64,000 nt of DNA. Source: JAYODZ01 sp965662735. Its GTDB lineage: Bacteria > Pseudomonadota > Alphaproteobacteria > RS24. Position 1 is the stretch's first letter. Each line of letters begins with the position of its first letter. Under the pieces are notes generated by a model. That model ran no database searches and was not told the DNA's origin. It worked only from the letters and a program-made list of their open reading frames with translations. Shown here piece after piece: positions 61,263 through 64,000 of this stretch. The position numbers and the translations under genes are program-made. The stretch lies in contig CBFIIU010000002.1 in assembly GCA_965662735.1 (NCBI GenBank), positions 62,001 to 126,000 on the forward strand. The letters run 5' to 3'.

Positions 61263-63071
61263 TCATTTGGACTGAGCGGAGTCGGGGGTGTTTTGTGCTT
61301 GTTGAACCGGACGGTCTTGGGCGATATAGCTGGGCCAACTATGCGTTGCGACCAACCTCAGGCTAATCGGCTCCTGCTTGAGGCGGTCGCGGTAAATCCA
61401 CAAATTAGACAAGACATGCTGAACATAAGAGCGTGTTTCCGGCGCCGACATGCTTTCAATGAATAAAAGCGGATCGTTTATATTGCCGAGCTCGCGGCGC
61501 CATCGTTTCAGGTTTCCAGGACCCGCATTATAGCCCGCCAACGCATAAATCAAATTATTGTCAAAATAGTCGGGGCTCAACAACATGCTGAGATAGGTTT
61601 GGCCAATCGCAATATTGGTTTCACTATCCAGCAATTGATCGCGTCCCGATTTCCGCGCCAATGACCGGTCTCCCGTCACAAAAGCGGCTGTGCGCGGCAT
61701 AATTTGCATCAAACCACGCGCCCCCGCATGCGATTTTGCCCGTGCTTTAAAGCGACTTTCTTGCCGGATGAGGGCAAATAAAAGTGCTCGGTCAAGCACC
61801 AGATCTCCCAGCTCTTCGTGGTCGAGTAAAGGATAATGTGCGTCGATCGCTCGATTATCATCCTCTTCGCTGGCCGAGGGAGCGCCCAATCGCGTCGCAA
61901 TAGCCAGCTCGACGGCGGGGTAGCGTTTCTCTTGAGCGAGATCAAGAATGGCCCGCGCTTCATCCTCGGGCAGGCGTTCTTGGAGGTATAAGAGTTCAAG
62001 CTCAGCAAGCTCGCGTTGCCCCGCCTTGTCTAAGGCCATCGCGCGCGTGACGGCTGGGTAATGCGCAATGGTATCGCGATCATTACTCTCGACATCATGC
62101 CAATTAATGTGCAAATCCCCATGCACAGCATAACGGGCAATAATACTATAAAATGTCAGCTCTCCGTCGGCGGCCAGAGCCATGGCAGCTTCTCCGCGGG
62201 CCGTGTCATTAATGGCATAATAGGCGCGGGCGCCCCAAAACAAAGCGGCCGCGCGCATGTGAGCTGAAATATCGGGATGTTTGGCCAGAATTGAAAAATG
62301 TTCTGCGGCCAAGGCGGTTTGACCCAGCCGCCAAGCAGCTAGTCCCACATGCCAATCGGCCTCGGGCACTTCCGCACGCGAGCGTGTCGCCTCTAGGGCA
62401 ATTTTCAAGGCAATTTGAGGTTTGCCCTCAATATAATAGCTGCGCGCGATGAGGGCTTTGAGGTCGTCTGTTTCAGCGGCCGATAAATAGCGATCACGCG
62501 CTGGCGCCGAAATATAACGATAGGCTTGGGTGGGGCGCTCGCGATAGATCATCCGCCGAACTTCTCGAGCAATTCGGCGAGGCGTGGCTTGCCGAAATAA
62601 AGTGGGGCCTTGTTTCAGGCGCGATTGTTGGAAAACCCGCGATGGCGGTTTTTTGGGCATCGCCGTGCCCCGCGGCTGGCGCTTGCGGGCGAGTTCATAG
62701 ACCTGCCAGGCGCCTGGATGGTCGGCGTATTTAACCAGCCAATTACGTAATTCCGTCCACGTGCTGCGATAGGCGGTCGGATGCATGTAGCGTTGGCGAT
62801 AAACGTGACCCAATAAAATCGGGTCGGTAATTTGGGCCAAAAGCTGATCGGCTGCCCGCCATTTCGCCTGGTCTTGGAGTTCAAATATTTTCTGATACAG
62901 CACGAAATCGCTGGGCCGCGGGGGCGCTTCATATGCGGGCCGCGGGAGGGGCGGTATTTCTCGAAATGCCGCTTGCGCCGGATGACTGAGTGCGCTCGAT
63001 ACTAAAGCGAGCGCCGCCGCGCTGAGGGCTGTCCGGCGACCAAATGCACAAAGTCGCGAGAAGGTCATCAT
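61263..63071 (-). CDS. Soluble lytic murein transglycosylase
   Basis: This periplasmic enzyme cleaves peptidoglycan between MurNAc and GlcNAc. A signal peptide (about 1-34, ending HPAQA) is followed by an alpha-helical superhelix of about 360 residues, as in Slt70, and a C-terminal SLT domain with catalytic Glu438 in LIRQESRFKARAKSHAGARG, LMQIMPRTAAFV and YALAGYNAGPGNLKRW. ATG 63071 is used because it overlaps the stop of the upstream glycosylase gene (ATGA); an extra 13 codons to 63110 are open but unlikely. It has 602 residues. Confidence 0.93.
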   Translation of the reverse strand: MMTFSRLCAFGRRTALSAAALALVSSALSHPAQAAFREIPPLPRPAYEAPPRPSDFVLYQKIFELQDQAKWRAADQLLAQITDPILLGHVYRQRYMHPTAYRSTWTELRNWLVKYADHPGAWQVYELARKRQPRGTAMPKKPPSRVFQQSRLKQGPTLFRQATPRRIAREVRRMIYRERPTQAYRYISAPARDRYLSAAETDDLKALIARSYYIEGKPQIALKIALEATRSRAEVPEADWHVGLAAWRLGQTALAAEHFSILAKHPDISAHMRAAALFWGARAYYAINDTARGEAAMALAADGELTFYSIIARYAVHGDLHINWHDVESNDRDTIAHYPAVTRAMALDKAGQRELAELELLYLQERLPEDEARAILDLAQEKRYPAVELAIATRLGAPSASEEDDNRAIDAHYPLLDHEELGDLVLDRALLFALIRQESRFKARAKSHAGARGLMQIMPRTAAFVTGDRSLARKSGRDQLLDSETNIAIGQTYLSMLLSPDYFDNNLIYALAGYNAGPGNLKRWRRELGNINDPLLFIESMSAPETRSYVQHVLSNLWIYRDRLKQEPISLRLVATHSWPSYIAQDRPVQQAQNTPDSAQSK

Positions 63072-63985
63072 GCCGTCACCTGAGACGCGAGTTTTGCTCT
63101 TAAGGCGCATAAATCAGCCCAGGCCTCGGCTTTGCGCGCCGGTGTCCGCAGTAAAAAGGCAGGGTGGAACATGGGTAAAATGGGTATATCGCGCCCGGCA
63201 CAGGGCAGGCTCGACCATTGGCCCCGCAGCTTTGTGATCCCCGTCGGGCTGTTTAACAAGGCTTTGGCCGCCGTTCCACCGACGGCAACGATGATGTCGG
63301 GGGACACGAGCTCAATATGGCGCATCAGGAAGGGCAGAAAAAGGGCGACTTCATCGCTCGAGGGCGTGCGGTCGCCGGGGGGCCGCCAAGGGATCAGATT
63401 AGCGATATAAACTGTGCTCCGATCGAGCCCGATATGAGCCAACATTTTATCAAGCAATTGGCCGCTCGGCCCAATAAAGGGCTTGGCTTGTTGATCTTCC
63501 TCACGCCCCGGCGCTTCCCCGATCAACATCACCCGGCTTTCAGGGTTTCCATCGCTGAAAACCATATTTTTGGCCATTTTCTTGAGGCTTGACCCGTCGA
63601 AATTTGAGAGAGCGTCGCGCAGATCGCTCAATGATGCGATTTCGGCAAGGTTCGGGGCCGCTAAAGGCGGTATTGATTGAGCGAAAACCTGTGGCTGAGC
63701 CATTGTTTGCTGAGGCGCTCGCGCCCGGCCCTCCTGAGGCGCGTGCGCCTGAGTTTTATGGGGCGCCTGCGCCCGAACAGGTGCAGGAATATCGACCGAA
63801 GGATGCGCGTTGGGCTGATTTGTCTCAGCTGCCTCATAAGCTACTGGTTCGGCTCTGACCGCGCGCTCGGCGCTGAGCGCAAAGCGGTTAAGCGGCTGCT
63901 CATCGATGAGATCGTCACACCCCACTTCAATATACCATTGAAGAAAGTCAATAATTTCCTGTTTTGCCGCTGGAAGTGTGTGCAT
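63068..63985 (-). CDS. Family-4-like uracil-DNA glycosylase
   Basis: The catalytic core matches family 4 uracil-DNA glycosylase: VMLIGEAPGREEDQQAKPFI for the water-activating loop, GQLLDKMLAHIGLDRSTVYI, NLIPWRPPGDRTPSSDE and PMFHPAFLLR. An N-terminal 120-residue Ala/Pro/Gln-rich linker precedes it. Family 4 enzymes normally have four Cys for a 4Fe-4S cluster; here the expected Cys positions (FDGSSLK, NLIPWRPP, EVALFLPF) hold other residues, so the cluster may be lost. ATG 63985 is preferred to TTG 63991. The window ends shortly upstream. Confidence 0.82.
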   Translation of the reverse strand: MHTLPAAKQEIIDFLQWYIEVGCDDLIDEQPLNRFALSAERAVRAEPVAYEAAETNQPNAHPSVDIPAPVRAQAPHKTQAHAPQEGRARAPQQTMAQPQVFAQSIPPLAAPNLAEIASLSDLRDALSNFDGSSLKKMAKNMVFSDGNPESRVMLIGEAPGREEDQQAKPFIGPSGQLLDKMLAHIGLDRSTVYIANLIPWRPPGDRTPSSDEVALFLPFLMRHIELVSPDIIVAVGGTAAKALLNSPTGITKLRGQWSSLPCAGRDIPILPMFHPAFLLRTPARKAEAWADLCALRAKLASQVTA

Positions 63986-64000
63986 ACTCAAATCTTGTTT

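Overview
The window is a chromosomal segment of an alphaproteobacterium. The evidence is a CcrM-type GANTC methyltransferase gene, an aa3 cytochrome oxidase operon with ctaB, a CoxF-like ORF, ctaG, coxC, DUF983 and SURF1, an F-type ATPase Fo operon carrying both b and b' without F1 genes, plant-type glutamate-cysteine ligase, DUF2093 beside xseA, and the order mutY-DUF721-dsbA-smc. GC looks moderate by eye. A marine SAR116/Rhodospirillales-like lineage is possible, but that is a guess. I see no phage, insertion sequence, CRISPR array, tRNA or rRNA. Six N runs (assembly gaps) interrupt hisS, the ScfR-like regulator, aceA, ubiA, coxB and the peroxiredoxin gene.

Layout. 1-1945 (-): hisS followed by the start of a HisZ-like gene with an unexpected N-terminal helix-turn-helix. 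2009-5909: an ScfR/RamB-type regulator divergent from isocitrate lyase (glyoxylate shunt), then rraA. 5993-8126 (-): a multi-pass membrane protein and a parvulin-type isomerase. 8210-11327 (+): pgi and mutL. 11332-15956: an ACAD10/11-like acyl-CoA dehydrogenase and an APH-like kinase (both -), with tadA, an RsuA/RluB pseudouridine synthase and rsmD between them. 16051-20345: purD (-) divergent from xseA, a DUF2093 gene and an M23 peptidase. 20348-28061 (-): lipid A/LPS genes (lpxK, waaA, an msbA-like exporter), pmbA, a fatty acid desaturase and ubiA. 28277-32002: rsmE, gshA and convergent tldD, the partner of pmbA.

32226-38313 (+) is the cytochrome c oxidase operon, running into thrC, a GNAT acetyltransferase and an unrecognised membrane protein. 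41245-44866 holds yqgE, a peroxiredoxin gene and the minus-strand ispH-thrB-rnhA operon. 45624-51037 is the glycine cleavage operon (gcvT-H-PA-PB) behind a tandem glycine riboswitch, ending in rnhB. 51092-58354 is a genome-maintenance block: ccrM, mutY, a DciA-like gene, dsbA and smc. 58409-60924 encodes the Fo sector and AtpI, closed by a strong terminator. 61263-63985 (-) holds a family-4-like uracil-DNA glycosylase and a lytic transglycosylase.

Most genes are ordinary housekeeping genes. The points most worth a second look are the HTH-HisZ fusion; a perfect DnaA box plus three GANTC sites within 70 bp at the ccrM start; the tandem AAAGTTTAC boxes between the ScfR-like regulator and aceA; the repeat-encoded N-terminal extension of GcvT behind the riboswitch; the split ACAD10/11-like pair; and a recurring pattern of 13-18 bp perfect or near-perfect tandem repeats at gene ends, in promoters and in N-termini. 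I did not find an obvious new multi-gene system.
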